From: Candidatus Fermentithermobacillus carboniphilus
Lineage (GTDB): Bacteria; Bacillota; Sulfobacillia; Fermentithermobacillales; Fermentithermobacillaceae
DNA: 64,000 bases
Assembly: GCA_018208355.1 (NCBI GenBank)
Contig: CP062796.1
Coordinates: 1,830,494 to 1,894,493 of the forward strand
Direction of reading: 5' to 3'
Shown: in pieces, positions 51,497 to 59,513 of the stretch
Layout of the letters: the number at the start of each line of letters is the position of its first letter
Position numbering within the stretch: position 1 is the stretch's first letter
Position numbers and translations under genes: made by a program
Notes under the pieces: generated by a model
What the model saw: only the letters and a program-made list of their open reading frames with translations
What the model was told of the DNA's origin: nothing
Database searches by the model: none

Positions 51497-52330
51497 GTGC
51501 TGATAAGAATGGATATCATCCTGAGAAAGGCGCAGGAGGAAGGATACGGGGTTGCCGCGCCCAATGTTTTTGACGGGGATAGTGTTAGGAGCTGTTTTGA
51601 GGCTGCCCTGGAACTTCGGGCTCCTATGGTGATCGACGCTGGTCAGAGCGTGGACCTGGAGTATATTGCAGATGTAACGCGGTTTTACGCAGAAAGGTAT
51701 CCTGAGGTTCCAGTGTCCCTGAACTTGGACCACGGTAAATCGTTCGACGCTGCTTGTAGAGCCATCCGGGCTGGTTTTACATCGGTGATGGTAGATAGGT
51801 CCCAGGCGCCTTTTGAGGAGAATGTTAGGGAAACGCGTGAAATCGTCAAGATGGCTCACGCGGTTGGTGTCAGTGTTGAAGCCGAGATAGGTCACGTAGG
51901 TCAAGGTGCAAATTACTCTGCTGACCGAGACGCGGGGTTGACCAGGGTTGAAGATGCGGTAGAATACGTGAAGCAGACAGGAGTGGACTGCCTGGCTATT
52001 GCCATAGGTACCGCCCACGGGAAGTACGTTGGTACTCCGAGATTGGACTTTGACAGGCTTGTGGCCATTCGGAAGGCGGTGTCGATTCCTCTGGTACTTC
52101 ACGGAGGTTCCTCAACCGGTGATGAGAATCTGGCGAGAGCTGTCCAACTGGGAATAACCAAGGTAAACCTGGCAACGGACCTGATGGTTGCAGGGGCGAA
52201 GGCGGCGAAGGAATTTGTCACTGCCAATGAGGATCCGAGGTTGCCGCAGGTTGTCAAAGCCGGGATGGAGGGGTATAAAACGGAGCTTATCCGGTACATG
52301 AAATTGTTCGGCGAAGAAAACCGCTGGTAA
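51497..52330 (+). CDS. Class II ketose-bisphosphate aldolase (FbaA/GatY/KbaY-type)
   Basis: A 277-residue zinc aldolase. Ligand and catalytic motifs: SLNLDHGKSFDAA (His), VEAEIGHVGQG (Glu), IGTAHGKY (His) and LVLHGGSSTGDENLARAVQLGITKVNLATDL (His and phosphate-binding residues). GTG 51497 behind AGAGGGG is preferred over an earlier GTG at 51425. It cleaves fructose- or tagatose-1,6-bisphosphate-like substrates into two trioses. No sugar-phosphate kinase is present in the window to make the bisphosphate. Confidence 0.9.
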   Translation: MLIRMDIILRKAQEEGYGVAAPNVFDGDSVRSCFEAALELRAPMVIDAGQSVDLEYIADVTRFYAERYPEVPVSLNLDHGKSFDAACRAIRAGFTSVMVDRSQAPFEENVRETREIVKMAHAVGVSVEAEIGHVGQGANYSADRDAGLTRVEDAVEYVKQTGVDCLAIAIGTAHGKYVGTPRLDFDRLVAIRKAVSIPLVLHGGSSTGDENLARAVQLGITKVNLATDLMVAGAKAAKEFVTANEDPRLPQVVKAGMEGYKTELIRYMKLFGEENRW

Positions 52331-52351
52331 ACTCAGAACGGAACAAATTTC

Positions 52352-52379
52352 CCATGGCACCGGTCTATAGGTGCCATGG
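52352..52379 (+). other. Perfect hairpin between aldolase and AOR genes
   Basis: CCATGGCACC and GGTGCCATGG form a perfect 10-bp stem around 8 bases; each arm also contains the palindrome CCATGG. There is no U tract. It ends 45 bases before the oxidoreductase ATG. It may be a partial terminator, an mRNA-stabilising element or an operator that tunes the oxidoreductase. Confidence 0.5.
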
Positions 52380-52424
52380 ATGTGTTTCGGTGGGATGTCG
52401 GAAAAAGGGAGAGGAGGAGCATTC

Positions 52425-54299
52425 ATGGGCCAGGGAATAACAGGCACAATCGCTTATGTGGATCTCAGCAAACGCCAGGTGCGGAAGGAGATCATTGATT
52501 CTCATACATTCAGAAAGTATTTTGGCGGAACTGGCCTCATCGCGCGGCACGTTCTGAGCATGACAAAGCGGGGGGTAGACGCGCTTGGCTCGGAAAATGT
52601 GTTTGTCTATGCGTGTGGTCCTCTGACTGGTGGACCTTATGCGGGATCCGGGCGAAGCGCCGCAGGTGCCAAATCTCCCCTGACGGGTGGGTTCGGAGTC
52701 GGGGAAGGTGGAGGGTTTATCGGCGCTGAACTCAGGAAAGCCGGCTTTGACGCCATTGTGGTGACCGGGGTTTCGGAGACGCCTGTTTACCTGTTTGCCC
52801 ATGACGGTGAGCTTGAGATCAGAGATGCTTCCGGGTTGTGGGGCAAGACTACCGGGGAGACCGAGGAAATTATCCGTCAGGAACTGGGCGATAGTCTGAT
52901 CAGGGTGGCACAGTGTGGGCCCGCGGGCGAAGTTCTTGTACGATTTGCCGGGGTATGCAACGACCTTACGCACTACATTGGCCGCACCGGTATGGGAGCC
53001 GTTATGGGTTCCAAGAAACTGAAAGCCATTGCGGCTCGTGGTCGCGGGCAGATCCCAATCGTGGATCGGGAGAAGGTCAGAGAGATATCTGCCTGGATGA
53101 ACCAGCACTGGAGAGACTACGTGTACCGGTATCACGATACCGGTACGGCGGGTGTTCTCCTATCTCTCCAGGAGCTGAGCGGCCTGCCCACGAGGAACTT
53201 CAGAGAAGGGCAGTTCGAAGGGGCCGCGAAGATATCCGGGGAGGCATTGCGTGATTCACTCCTGCTCAAGCGCGACACGTGTTACGCGTGCCCCATCAGG
53301 TGCAAGAGGGTCGTAGGATTTGACGAGCCGTACAAAGTAGACCCCAAGTACGGCGGGCCTGAATACGAGACCATCGGTTCCTTCGGTTCGACGTGTGGCG
53401 TCGATGATCTCAAGGTCATATCCAAAGCCAACGAGATCTGCAACGCCTACGGCATTGATACGATCTCTGCGGGCGTGACCATAGCTTTCGCCATGGAGTG
53501 CTTTGAGAATGGCCTTTTGAGTCTCGAGGATACTGACGGGATCGAACTGCGGTTCGGGAACGGCGAAGCCGTGCTCAAGGTGCTGCAGAAGATAGTGAAA
53601 CGTGAGGGGATCGGAGATCTTCTGGCGAACGGCAGCGCTTATGCCGCAAAGAAGATAGGCCGTGGGGCCGAAGAACTGGCGATGCAAGTCCGCGGACTGG
53701 AAGTACCCATGCACGAACCGCGATTGAAGTGGGGGCTCGGAGTCGGATATGGGACCTCGGTAACAGGCGCGGATCACTGCCATAACATGCATGATCCCGC
53801 GTATGCCGTAGAAGGGAAAGGCGCCGAGGAGGCTCGCAGTCTTGGTGTAGGTGACGTTCCTCTCCCTTCCCAGGACCTTTCGCTTGAGAAGGTTATGCTT
53901 CTTAGGACCATTACCAACTTCCGTTATTTCTGCGATTCTGCAGTAATGTGCCAGTTCCTCCCATATAGCCCGGCCCAGATTGTCGATCTTGTAAAGGCTG
54001 TGACAGGATGGGATACCGGTACGGCAGAACTCCTGGCTGTCGGCGAAAGGGCCCACGTCATGGCGCGGTTATTCAATATCCGTGAAGGTATGAAATCGTC
54101 GGACGAGAAACTTCCGAAGAGGTTCTTCGAGGCATTTAAGTCGGGGCCTCTAGCGGGAAAAGTGTATACCCCCGAAGAATGGGAGAGAGCGAAACTCTCT
54201 TACTACAGACAGTCCGGTTGGACCGACGAAGGTGTTCCGACTGAGGATTGCCTGGCGAGGCTGGGTCTTATGTGGGCTAAAGAGGCCCTTAGTCGGTAG
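52425..54299 (+). CDS. Tungsten/molybdenum aldehyde:ferredoxin oxidoreductase
   Basis: A 624-residue AOR-family enzyme that oxidises an aldehyde to the acid with ferredoxin as acceptor, using a bis-pyranopterin cofactor and one [4Fe-4S] cluster. Cluster ligands are CYACPIRC near residues 286-293 plus a late Cys in VMCQFLPYSP. The N terminus (YVDLSKRQVRKEII, FGGTGLIARHV) and GRTGMGAVMGSKKLKAIAARG are typical. ATG follows AGAGGAGGAGC. Placement in a PTS sugar operon points to a sugar-derived aldehyde, possibly glyceraldehyde-3-phosphate as in GAPOR; the substrate is inferred. Confidence 0.92.
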   Translation: MGQGITGTIAYVDLSKRQVRKEIIDSHTFRKYFGGTGLIARHVLSMTKRGVDALGSENVFVYACGPLTGGPYAGSGRSAAGAKSPLTGGFGVGEGGGFIGAELRKAGFDAIVVTGVSETPVYLFAHDGELEIRDASGLWGKTTGETEEIIRQELGDSLIRVAQCGPAGEVLVRFAGVCNDLTHYIGRTGMGAVMGSKKLKAIAARGRGQIPIVDREKVREISAWMNQHWRDYVYRYHDTGTAGVLLSLQELSGLPTRNFREGQFEGAAKISGEALRDSLLLKRDTCYACPIRCKRVVGFDEPYKVDPKYGGPEYETIGSFGSTCGVDDLKVISKANEICNAYGIDTISAGVTIAFAMECFENGLLSLEDTDGIELRFGNGEAVLKVLQKIVKREGIGDLLANGSAYAAKKIGRGAEELAMQVRGLEVPMHEPRLKWGLGVGYGTSVTGADHCHNMHDPAYAVEGKGAEEARSLGVGDVPLPSQDLSLEKVMLLRTITNFRYFCDSAVMCQFLPYSPAQIVDLVKAVTGWDTGTAELLAVGERAHVMARLFNIREGMKSSDEKLPKRFFEAFKSGPLAGKVYTPEEWERAKLSYYRQSGWTDEGVPTEDCLARLGLMWAKEALSR

Positions 54300-54339
54300 A
54301 ACTTCGAGCGACGCGTAGAAGACCGCGAGGTGTGTATCG

Positions 54340-55335
54340 ATGCAGACAGTTATCGTCCGGGAGCTGGCCTTGGAGTTCGTGAGGGTGACTGAAGCCGGTG
54401 CGCTTGCTTGCGGCAGGCTTATGGGCATGGGCGACAAGGAAGCGTGCGACGATGCTGCCGTCAAGGCTATGCGGGCGGCTCTTGAAACGGTGGATATCGA
54501 CGGTACCGTCGTTATCGGCGAAGGTGAGATGGACGAAGCGCCCATGTTGTATATAGGCGAAAAGGTGGGGACCGGAAGGGGTCCTAAGGTTGATGTGGCG
54601 GTTGATCCCCTGGAAGGCACAACCGTCCTTTCAAAGGGACTTCCCAGGTCGATGACTGTCATAGCCGTGGCAGAAGAAGGGTGCCTTTTCCACGCCCCGG
54701 ATATGTACATGGAAAAGCTCGCTGTAGGTCCCAAGGCCAGGGGAGTGATTGATCTGGATGCTCCCATGGAGGACAATCTGAAGAGGATCGCCAAGTGTCT
54801 TGGGAAAAACGTTTCTGACCTAGTGGTGGTGATCCTGGACAGGCCAAGGAACGAGTCTCTCATTGCGTCTGTGAGAAAGGCGGGGGCACGCATAAAGCTT
54901 ATCCCGGACGGTGACCTGTCCCCCGCGGTCGCCGTGGCTTTCGAGGACTCCGGCGTGGACGTTCTTGCAGGGATCGGCGGGGCGCCTGAGGGAGTCCTGG
55001 CCGCAGCCGCTCTCCGGTGCGTGGGAGGGGAAATGCAGGCCAGGTTGTGGCCCACCAGTTCTTCGGAGGTCGAAAGGGCCAAATCCATGGGCATCCAGGA
55101 CATCAGGAGGAAACTTCTGATGGACGATCTTGTCAAAGGAGACGACGTGATCTTTGCCGCGACCGGGGTGACTGACGGAGAACTTTTGGACGGAGTGCGG
55201 TACATAGGCCCCATCGCCAAGACCCATTCCCTCGTCATGCGCGGCACTACCGGGACCATAAGGTTTATACGTGCTGTACACAGGCTCGATAAGAAGCCGC
55301 GTTATGTCAATGTGAGGGAATCGGGAACCCCCTGA
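54340..55335 (+). CDS. glpX: Class II fructose-1,6-bisphosphatase
   Basis: A 331-residue GlpX-family phosphatase. Metal and substrate motifs: VVIGEGEMDEAPMLYIGE (acidic cluster near 60-77), VDVAVDPLEGTT (Asp/Glu metal ligands) and GIGGAPEGVLAAAALRCVGGE. It hydrolyses fructose-1,6-bisphosphate (some members also act on sedoheptulose bisphosphate). Coupled with the aldolase it could run gluconeogenic flow, or cleave a sugar bisphosphate made in this pathway. ATG start 40 bases after the AOR gene. Confidence 0.94.
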   Translation: MQTVIVRELALEFVRVTEAGALACGRLMGMGDKEACDDAAVKAMRAALETVDIDGTVVIGEGEMDEAPMLYIGEKVGTGRGPKVDVAVDPLEGTTVLSKGLPRSMTVIAVAEEGCLFHAPDMYMEKLAVGPKARGVIDLDAPMEDNLKRIAKCLGKNVSDLVVVILDRPRNESLIASVRKAGARIKLIPDGDLSPAVAVAFEDSGVDVLAGIGGAPEGVLAAAALRCVGGEMQARLWPTSSSEVERAKSMGIQDIRRKLLMDDLVKGDDVIFAATGVTDGELLDGVRYIGPIAKTHSLVMRGTTGTIRFIRAVHRLDKKPRYVNVRESGTP

Positions 55336-55418
55336 CCAGTGCATTCGTTCGATTCTGACCTCACGTGCTCGATGAAGTAGTTAGGGACGCAGGGTCGTTT
55401 ACAAAAGCAGGAGTAAAG

Positions 55419-55877
55419 TCAGCGGCGGAGAATTTCCCCGAGGACAATGACCTCTACTTCCCCTACTTCCGGGGGCAGTCTGGAGTCGTTCGTGAGGAAG
55501 ACTTTCGCACCTCTTTCTGCGGCTGTCGCCAAGTGGATAGCGTCAGGTGTGCGGATTGTGCGGTGCTTGGCCCGGATATGCGCGCACCGCACGGCTATCT
55601 CCGTCGTAAGCGGGACTACCTCCAAGTTGGGGTAGGAGCACAAGAGCGCTAGGTACTCGCCGCAGGCGTCTCCCCTGCCGAGCGACGCAGGCCGGACGAG
55701 GAGCTCTGCGAGGGCAAGGGTGGATATGACAGCGCGGAATGCCCCTTGTTCTAGGGGGAGGAAAACTTCGCTCCCGAGCTCGCGGGCGAGGGGGCTTCCC
55801 TCCAGGTAGTAGATCAGGCAGCTGGTATCGAGAGCCACGATTTCCGCGCGGGACGCGATTTCTCTCAGCTTTCCCAA
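55419..55877 (-). CDS. PIN-domain toxin (VapC-like)
   Basis: A 152-residue ribonuclease-type protein. Acidic active-site positions are Asp in VALDTSCLIYYLEG, Glu in ALAELLVR, Asp in TPDAIHLATA and Asp in LTNDSRLP. TTG 55877 behind AGGAGAGAAG is chosen; the frame is open further upstream but that part overlaps the antitoxin gene. The start overlaps the antitoxin stop by 13 bases, typical of VapBC operons. In the family the toxin cleaves RNA and is held inactive by its partner. Confidence 0.85.
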   Translation of the reverse strand: MGKLREIASRAEIVALDTSCLIYYLEGSPLARELGSEVFLPLEQGAFRAVISTLALAELLVRPASLGRGDACGEYLALLCSYPNLEVVPLTTEIAVRCAHIRAKHRTIRTPDAIHLATAAERGAKVFLTNDSRLPPEVGEVEVIVLGEILRR

Positions 55878-56110
55878 GAACTTCTCTCCTCCTCGAGGTA
55901 GTCTTTGGGGTTGGTACTTGCCCAGATCTCGCGGTACAAGCCTAGGAGCCGCTCTGAGTAGCTCTTGGGTTTGGGTACGAGTATCACTGCGTTTCCCAGT
56001 GGCAACGCTAGTAACTCGCTTCCTTCTGAGACGCCGAGAATCCTCCTTACTCTGAGGGGGAGCACCATCTGGCATTTAGATCCGAGGCGGATGGTTTCGA
56101 CTGTTGACAC
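55865..56110 (-). CDS. AbrB/SpoVT-type antitoxin (VapB-like)
   Basis: An 81-residue protein with an N-terminal swapped-hairpin DNA-binding domain (RLGSKCQMVLPLRVRRILGVSEGSELLAL) and a C-terminal tail that would wrap the PIN toxin. GTG 56110 sits at ideal spacing behind ACAGGAGGTGA. It probably neutralises the toxin and represses the pair. The module is a solitary two-gene unit between glpX and the MutL-linked genes. Confidence 0.85.
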   Translation of the reverse strand: MSTVETIRLGSKCQMVLPLRVRRILGVSEGSELLALPLGNAVILVPKPKSYSERLLGLYREIWASTNPKDYLEEERSSWES

Positions 56111-56219
56111 GAAAATCACCTCCTGTATCGGCAATCATATCCCTTGAGTTGGAAGAAATCAAGAACTTTCTGACTGCGTGAGGTCGCCGGGAGATGGCCT
56201 CCGGTTTCGTAGCGGATTC

Positions 56220-57665
56220 TTACATAAAAACCTCCAGGTTTGCCTCGGCTACCCGGACAAGCCGGCCGTCGTCAAGCCTGACCCACACAAAATCGAGTAC
56301 CGCCTCACATTCTGCCTTCTCAGAAGGACCTGCCTCTCTTTCCACCATGCCCCATAGTCCGGCATGAGGGCCTCTGATACACCTCACCCTATTGCCGGGG
56401 AGTGCCTTTGCGCTTCTAAAAAGCCCGAGGTTCCGGGGTTCGCGGGAAGGGTCCGCCACGGGCATGGCATCTGCCGGGTCAATCACTTGTTGTGAAACGT
56501 CCTGTGAAAGATCCTGTGGAAGACCTTCGCTGATCATGAGGTGAGGTCTTGGGTCCTGAGGCAATTCAAAGGAAAGGCCCTGGTCAAAGGCCCAGGATCC
56601 CCCGAATACGGTTGCAACCTTACCTTTTCGCCGGTTCAGTATGTGCCAGGTCCTCTCATTTACGGGCGTTTTGCCGAAACCTTCGAGCGCAACTAGGGTG
56701 AAGTCGTCTTCCGGACCGGCGTAATCGTTCTCCGGCGGTTCAATTACCGCTCTCTCCATGTCTTTGTGATTAAACCCTCCGGCGATGATGGCTCGAGCCC
56801 CAAAGGCCCTGGCCTTCTGAATTGCTCCGTAGGAGACGAACGCACCCGCAAGTACAACTCTACCTCTCACACTTTCGTCGATGCCTGCCTCATCCAGGGA
56901 ATCCTGCGGGTTGGAGGCCAGTATCTCAAGAGGTCCGAACTGCTCGCCGCCGGTACCAAACACTCCTTCTATGTAGGCTCCCTCAGCTTCGATGGTGACG
57001 CTTCTCCCGGAGCGTACTGCCGTCACCCTACCGGCCATTTGCGCCAGAATTCGGGTGGTCATGACGGGCCGGACAAGTATGATGCCCCCGGAACGAGGGC
57101 ATATCCTGTCGACGATCCCGCTAACCGGAGCGTACACGAAATCAGTTTTCCCGCCGCCCGGGACCCCGGCTACAACCTGTCCTTCTCGAACGAAGTCGCC
57201 TTCCTTTACTACGGTATACATTCTGAGCCAACGAGGGTTTATGCCGAGCTTTGCGCTCACAGGTATTATTGTGACGGGTTTTGCGGTGCCAGGATCTTCG
57301 CGGATGACCACCTTTGCTTGCATCCTGGAGATGTACTCGATTGTGCCATCGCAGGGAGATGTCACTTCCGCCGGTTCGGGCGGAGAGCCCCTCCAGTACC
57401 TGGCGATGACCTCGTGGCGCTTTACTCTGTCTCCTGCCTTCTTGACAAGCACCTGGTCTAGGAGGTCCGGTTCCAAGATATCCTTGAATTCTGCCCGGAG
57501 GTCCACTATGTAGGGGCTACCCCTCATATAATCAGTCCTGGCGATGACGGTTTCGGGGCTCACTGAGTCTCCGGGTTTAACCAGGATTTCCCCGGGTGGA
57601 AAAATGCCCCGTGTCTTTTTCAACCGGGCTCTTTCAAAGATCTTGAGATTAGATTGTACAGCCAA
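56220..57665 (-). CDS. Unrecognised protein with barrel-sandwich and KOW-like modules
   Basis: A 481-residue protein that I cannot assign. The N-terminal half contains repeated biotinyl/lipoyl-like or RnfC-type barrel-sandwich patterns (GEILVKPGDSVSPETVIAR, KAGDRVKRHEVIARYW, VKEGDFVREGQVVAGVP, VYAPVSGIVDRI). The middle (about 265-330, GRVVLAGAFVSYGAIQKARAFGARAIIAGGFNH) looks like a small alpha/beta domain. The C terminus (about 420-481: GNRVRCIRGPHAGLWGMVE) fits a KOW domain. There is no lysine in a biotin-type MKM context. TTG 57665 follows AGGAGG. It lies 25 bases after the MutL-family gene and is probably its functional partner. Confidence 0.7.
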   Translation of the reverse strand: MAVQSNLKIFERARLKKTRGIFPPGEILVKPGDSVSPETVIARTDYMRGSPYIVDLRAEFKDILEPDLLDQVLVKKAGDRVKRHEVIARYWRGSPPEPAEVTSPCDGTIEYISRMQAKVVIREDPGTAKPVTIIPVSAKLGINPRWLRMYTVVKEGDFVREGQVVAGVPGGGKTDFVYAPVSGIVDRICPRSGGIILVRPVMTTRILAQMAGRVTAVRSGRSVTIEAEGAYIEGVFGTGGEQFGPLEILASNPQDSLDEAGIDESVRGRVVLAGAFVSYGAIQKARAFGARAIIAGGFNHKDMERAVIEPPENDYAGPEDDFTLVALEGFGKTPVNERTWHILNRRKGKVATVFGGSWAFDQGLSFELPQDPRPHLMISEGLPQDLSQDVSQQVIDPADAMPVADPSREPRNLGLFRSAKALPGNRVRCIRGPHAGLWGMVEREAGPSEKAECEAVLDFVWVRLDDGRLVRVAEANLEVFM

Positions 57666-57690
57666 AGCTTTTACCTCCTCTCCCCGGGGA

Positions 57691-59496
57691 TCAGTCGGCT
57701 ATCTTTGCTCTCACGGCATCGCTCAAAATGAGGTCGGGAAAAGCTTTGACGGAGCGGAACCATTTTCGGAGCGCCGCTTTTCTATCTGCGGGGCGTTCGG
57801 GGATGGCTAGCGGTCTTCCTCTTCCGTCGAGAATCAAGCCTAAGGCGCCGGGGTGGACGGTTGTCACAACATGGTTCCCTTTTCCTCCGCCTACGTCAAA
57901 CTCTCTCCTAACGATCACTTCGATGGTAACGGGGCCTTCTCTCTCGATGGGGACGGTCAGCAGTTCTCCCGAGGCGATGTCGCATGTCTTATCTAGGACT
58001 TTCACCCTGGCGATGACTCTTCCAGGAGGCACTTTTGGTCCGACTGGGGAAATGCAGGTCCCGGCGGGGACGAGTGCTTCCTCGATGAGTTCCTCAGCAA
58101 CGTCTCTACAGACCTCAAAAAGGGCGCCGAGGTGAGGGAGGACACACTTTTCATCGACCACGAGGTCCGTGATCCCCTGGGGCATAAGCCCGTCGAGCAG
58201 CATGAGTACCGCTTGGCTCAGCCTGGGGGCACAAGACAACGGGATGCCGGAAGCAACTATGGTGCGTATCTTCATCGGGTTGACTAGAGACTCACCCGTG
58301 CTGCTCTGGTGAAACAGGTCACCGATCTGCCTCCTCTGATGTATTCCTTTGAGTCCCCTGGTCAGCGATATGTGTTGTTCGAGAGAAACTTTGAGGGCCT
58401 CTCTCACGAATCCTTGTTCTAGCATTAGATCCTCGAAGGTCTCGGGCACCGTAGTGGGGTGGAGCACCCTATTGTAGTACCAGTTTCTGACTAAATCCTC
58501 GTCTACATCCTGAGGCAGCCACTTTGCGATTTCTTCGGGTCTTGGACGGAATGATCCGGCGCCGGTCTGGTGCGAAAGGCGGGCACCCAGGGATACTGTC
58601 CTGTAAAGTTTCCCGCCTATTATCGAGAAGACATCCACGGTAGAGCCTCCGACATCGACAGCCAAGATGTCTTCACGTTTTTTCGCTGCCAGGTGGGTCA
58701 GAACGTCGCCGGTAGCGGCAGGAGTCGGTTTGACCGGACCTTCAGCCCATGAAGATAACGTCCTATAGCCGGGGAGGTGGGCTACGACGCGGTCAAAAAA
58801 CACCTTCAGGATTTCGGCTCTCACCGGTTCTAAATTTTCTTCTTCGAGGACAGGTCTTATGTTGTCGACACAGACCACGTCCATGGACCCTTCAAGGAGT
58901 CCAGTAACATACGGCTTGGCATCGACATTCCCCGCGTAGATGACCGGCATCCTTCCGCAGGCGTTGAACCTGGGCCGGGGATCGGCCATTGCGACGAGCT
59001 CGGCCAGGGCGGCGACGTCCCAAACGTTCCCCCCATCTGTTCCACCGGTCAAAAGGATGATATCGGGTTCAATCCGGCGTATCCTCTCGATGGCGTCAAT
59101 GCCTTGTCGGATGTCATCGACCGAAAGGATGCCCGCGACCACGGCTCCCGCTCCTAGAGCCGCCCTGTGAGCCGATTCTGCCGTTATTTCACGTGAGAGC
59201 CCGGCCACAAGCAACCGAAGCCCGCCCCCTGCGCTGGAGGTGGCAACGAACATGTCCGCGCCTTCCGTGTCACCTGCGGGGGTAATGAGGCGAGCTCCTT
59301 CGAGAAGCTTGAACTTGGTCGAGGTCTCAAGTTTGGATACGGCTTCTCGAAGGCCGGCCATGACGTCTGATTCAGGTGGCTCGACGGTTGTAGGGAAGAA
59401 AGCCCTTCCGGCTAGTTTCCAGCGGCCGGCCTCTTTATGGAAGAGGGCGACCTTGGTGAGGATATTGCCCACGTCAGCTGCGAGGATCCTTTTCAA
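57691..59496 (-). CDS. MutL/GlmL-family ASKHA protein
   Basis: A 601-residue protein of the family first seen beside glutamate mutase (MutL/GlmL), with two actin-fold ATP motifs: ILAADVGNILTKVALF at the N terminus and ILAVDVGGSTVDVFSII near 290. It also has PDIILLTGGTDGGN. TTG 59496 behind GGAAGGAC gives the expected N terminus. In known operons it is thought to help a B12-dependent mutase; no mutase subunit gene is in this window. Here it is co-oriented with an ABC transporter and the barrel-sandwich/KOW protein, suggesting a different or wider role. Confidence 0.85.
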   Translation of the reverse strand: MKRILAADVGNILTKVALFHKEAGRWKLAGRAFFPTTVEPPESDVMAGLREAVSKLETSTKFKLLEGARLITPAGDTEGADMFVATSSAGGGLRLLVAGLSREITAESAHRAALGAGAVVAGILSVDDIRQGIDAIERIRRIEPDIILLTGGTDGGNVWDVAALAELVAMADPRPRFNACGRMPVIYAGNVDAKPYVTGLLEGSMDVVCVDNIRPVLEEENLEPVRAEILKVFFDRVVAHLPGYRTLSSWAEGPVKPTPAATGDVLTHLAAKKREDILAVDVGGSTVDVFSIIGGKLYRTVSLGARLSHQTGAGSFRPRPEEIAKWLPQDVDEDLVRNWYYNRVLHPTTVPETFEDLMLEQGFVREALKVSLEQHISLTRGLKGIHQRRQIGDLFHQSSTGESLVNPMKIRTIVASGIPLSCAPRLSQAVLMLLDGLMPQGITDLVVDEKCVLPHLGALFEVCRDVAEELIEEALVPAGTCISPVGPKVPPGRVIARVKVLDKTCDIASGELLTVPIEREGPVTIEVIVRREFDVGGGKGNHVVTTVHPGALGLILDGRGRPLAIPERPADRKAALRKWFRSVKAFPDLILSDAVRAKIAD

Positions 59497-59513
59497 GGCA
59501 TCGTCCTTCCCCT

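Noticed and set aside
54150..55259. 369-codon open frame antisense to the AOR end and glpX
   Set aside because: Ser/Thr/Pro-rich shadow translation typical of a GC-rich gene read backwards; GlpX on the + strand is clear.
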